A stretch of 64,000 nt of DNA from Burkholderiales bacterium (GTDB taxonomy: Bacteria > Pseudomonadota > Gammaproteobacteria > Burkholderiales > Burkholderiaceae_C): assembly GCA_026932235.1 (NCBI GenBank), contig JAIXKR010000006.1:62001-126000 (forward strand). The letters are read 5' to 3'. Shown in pieces: positions 63,696 to 64,000 of this stretch; position 1 is the stretch's first letter, and every line of letters begins with the position of its first letter. The notes beneath the pieces are model-generated. The model saw only the letters and a program-made list of their open reading frames with translations. It did not search any database and was not told the origin of the DNA. The translations under genes were made by a program, and so were the position numbers.

Positions 63696-64000
63696 ATGCC
63701 CGCACGGGTCCGATCCCCGGCTGCGCCGGCGCGCAAGCGTCTGCCCAAGGCCGAACGCTACGAAGGCATCCTGGCTGCTGCCGAGCAGGTGTTCTGCCAG
63801 CTCGGCTACGACGCGGCCACCATGGCCGACGTGGCACAACGCGCAGGCGTGGTGGAAGGCAACGTCTACCGCTACTTCAAGTCCAAGCGCGAACTCGTGG
63901 CGCGGGTGGTGTCCGACTGGTACAGCCGCAAGCTCGACGAACTCGAGCGGGAAGTGCGGCAGATCGCCTCCGTGCGCAGCCGGCTGCGCTACCTGATCGC
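63696..64000 (+). CDS. TetR-family regulator, N-terminal part (cut by window end)
   Basis: The first 101 codons of a TetR repressor: basic leader, then the HTH KAERYEGILAAAEQVFCQLGYDAATMADVAQRAGVVEGNVYRYFKSKRELVARVV. The effector domain lies beyond the window. It follows the SDR gene after 35 bases on the same strand and is the likely regulator of the third Liv/beta-oxidation operon, perhaps through the palindrome at 53935-53953. Confidence 0.9.
   Translation, partial: MPARVRSPAAPARKRLPKAERYEGILAAAEQVFCQLGYDAATMADVAQRAGVVEGNVYRYFKSKRELVARVVSDWYSRKLDELEREVRQIASVRSRLRYLI

Overview
The window is a stretch of very GC-rich bacterial chromosome with tightly packed operons, frequent 4-bp start/stop overlaps and strong G/C third-position bias. 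The gene families (three Liv-type ABC importers, PuuD/UraD/AllC purine degradation, PHA-granule-type protein, MocR and LysR regulators) fit a free-living betaproteobacterium of the order Burkholderiales. That placement is inferred; no rRNA or other marker is present. No rRNA, tRNA, CRISPR array or intact insertion sequence was seen.

Layout. 1-2.1 kb: end of transaldolase and glucose-6-phosphate isomerase. 2.1-6.8 kb (minus): first complete Liv importer. 7-11.8 kb: membrane hydrolase, DUF2817 peptidase, M20 amidohydrolase, lipoprotein aminopeptidase, PHA-type protein. 12-16.4 kb: MocR regulator facing an octaheme hydroxylamine-oxidoreductase-like gene pair (haoA-haoB). 16.7-26.3 kb: purine salvage/degradation block (uraH, ttuD, hyi, guaD, xdhA-xdhB-xdhC), including what looks like a decayed glxR and possibly the tail of gcl. 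26.3-30.5 kb: pobA with an alpha/beta hydrolase and an NTF2-like protein, plus a LysR regulator with two HTH domains and a hexanucleotide repeat at its start.

30.5-45.4 kb is the most interesting part. An eight-gene minus-strand operon encodes a corrinoid-dependent methyl-transfer system: MetV-MetF fusion reductase, corrinoid protein, UroD-type methyltransferase, MetH-activation-like protein, RACo-like reductive activase, methyl-H4folate methyltransferase, amidohydrolase and a VanR-like GntR regulator. A divergent plus-strand operon encodes a MetE-like methyltransferase and a second Liv importer. The 315-bp divergent region carries a tandem pair of 12-bp elements and a perfect 14-bp palindrome with the VanR operator core TTGGATCC, each placed on a good sigma70-like promoter. 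I read this as one VanR-type regulon that imports a methylated compound, removes the methyl group onto cobalamin and tetrahydrofolate and feeds it into one-carbon metabolism. The substrate is unknown; nearby pobA makes a methoxylated aromatic plausible.

45.4-51.4 kb: second purine block (puuD, GntR regulator, puuE, a UraD-AllC fusion, M20 peptidase). With the first block this covers guanine to ureidoglycolate; glyoxylate recovery looks damaged locally. 51.5-54 kb: hemerythrin protein, small ORF, then a scar region with an EAL-domain fragment, a VWA-PAN protein and an IS91-like transposase fragment. 54-64 kb: a catabolic operon (third Liv importer, acyl-CoA synthetase, crotonase, thiolase, SDR dehydrogenase) ending in a TetR regulator cut by the window edge.
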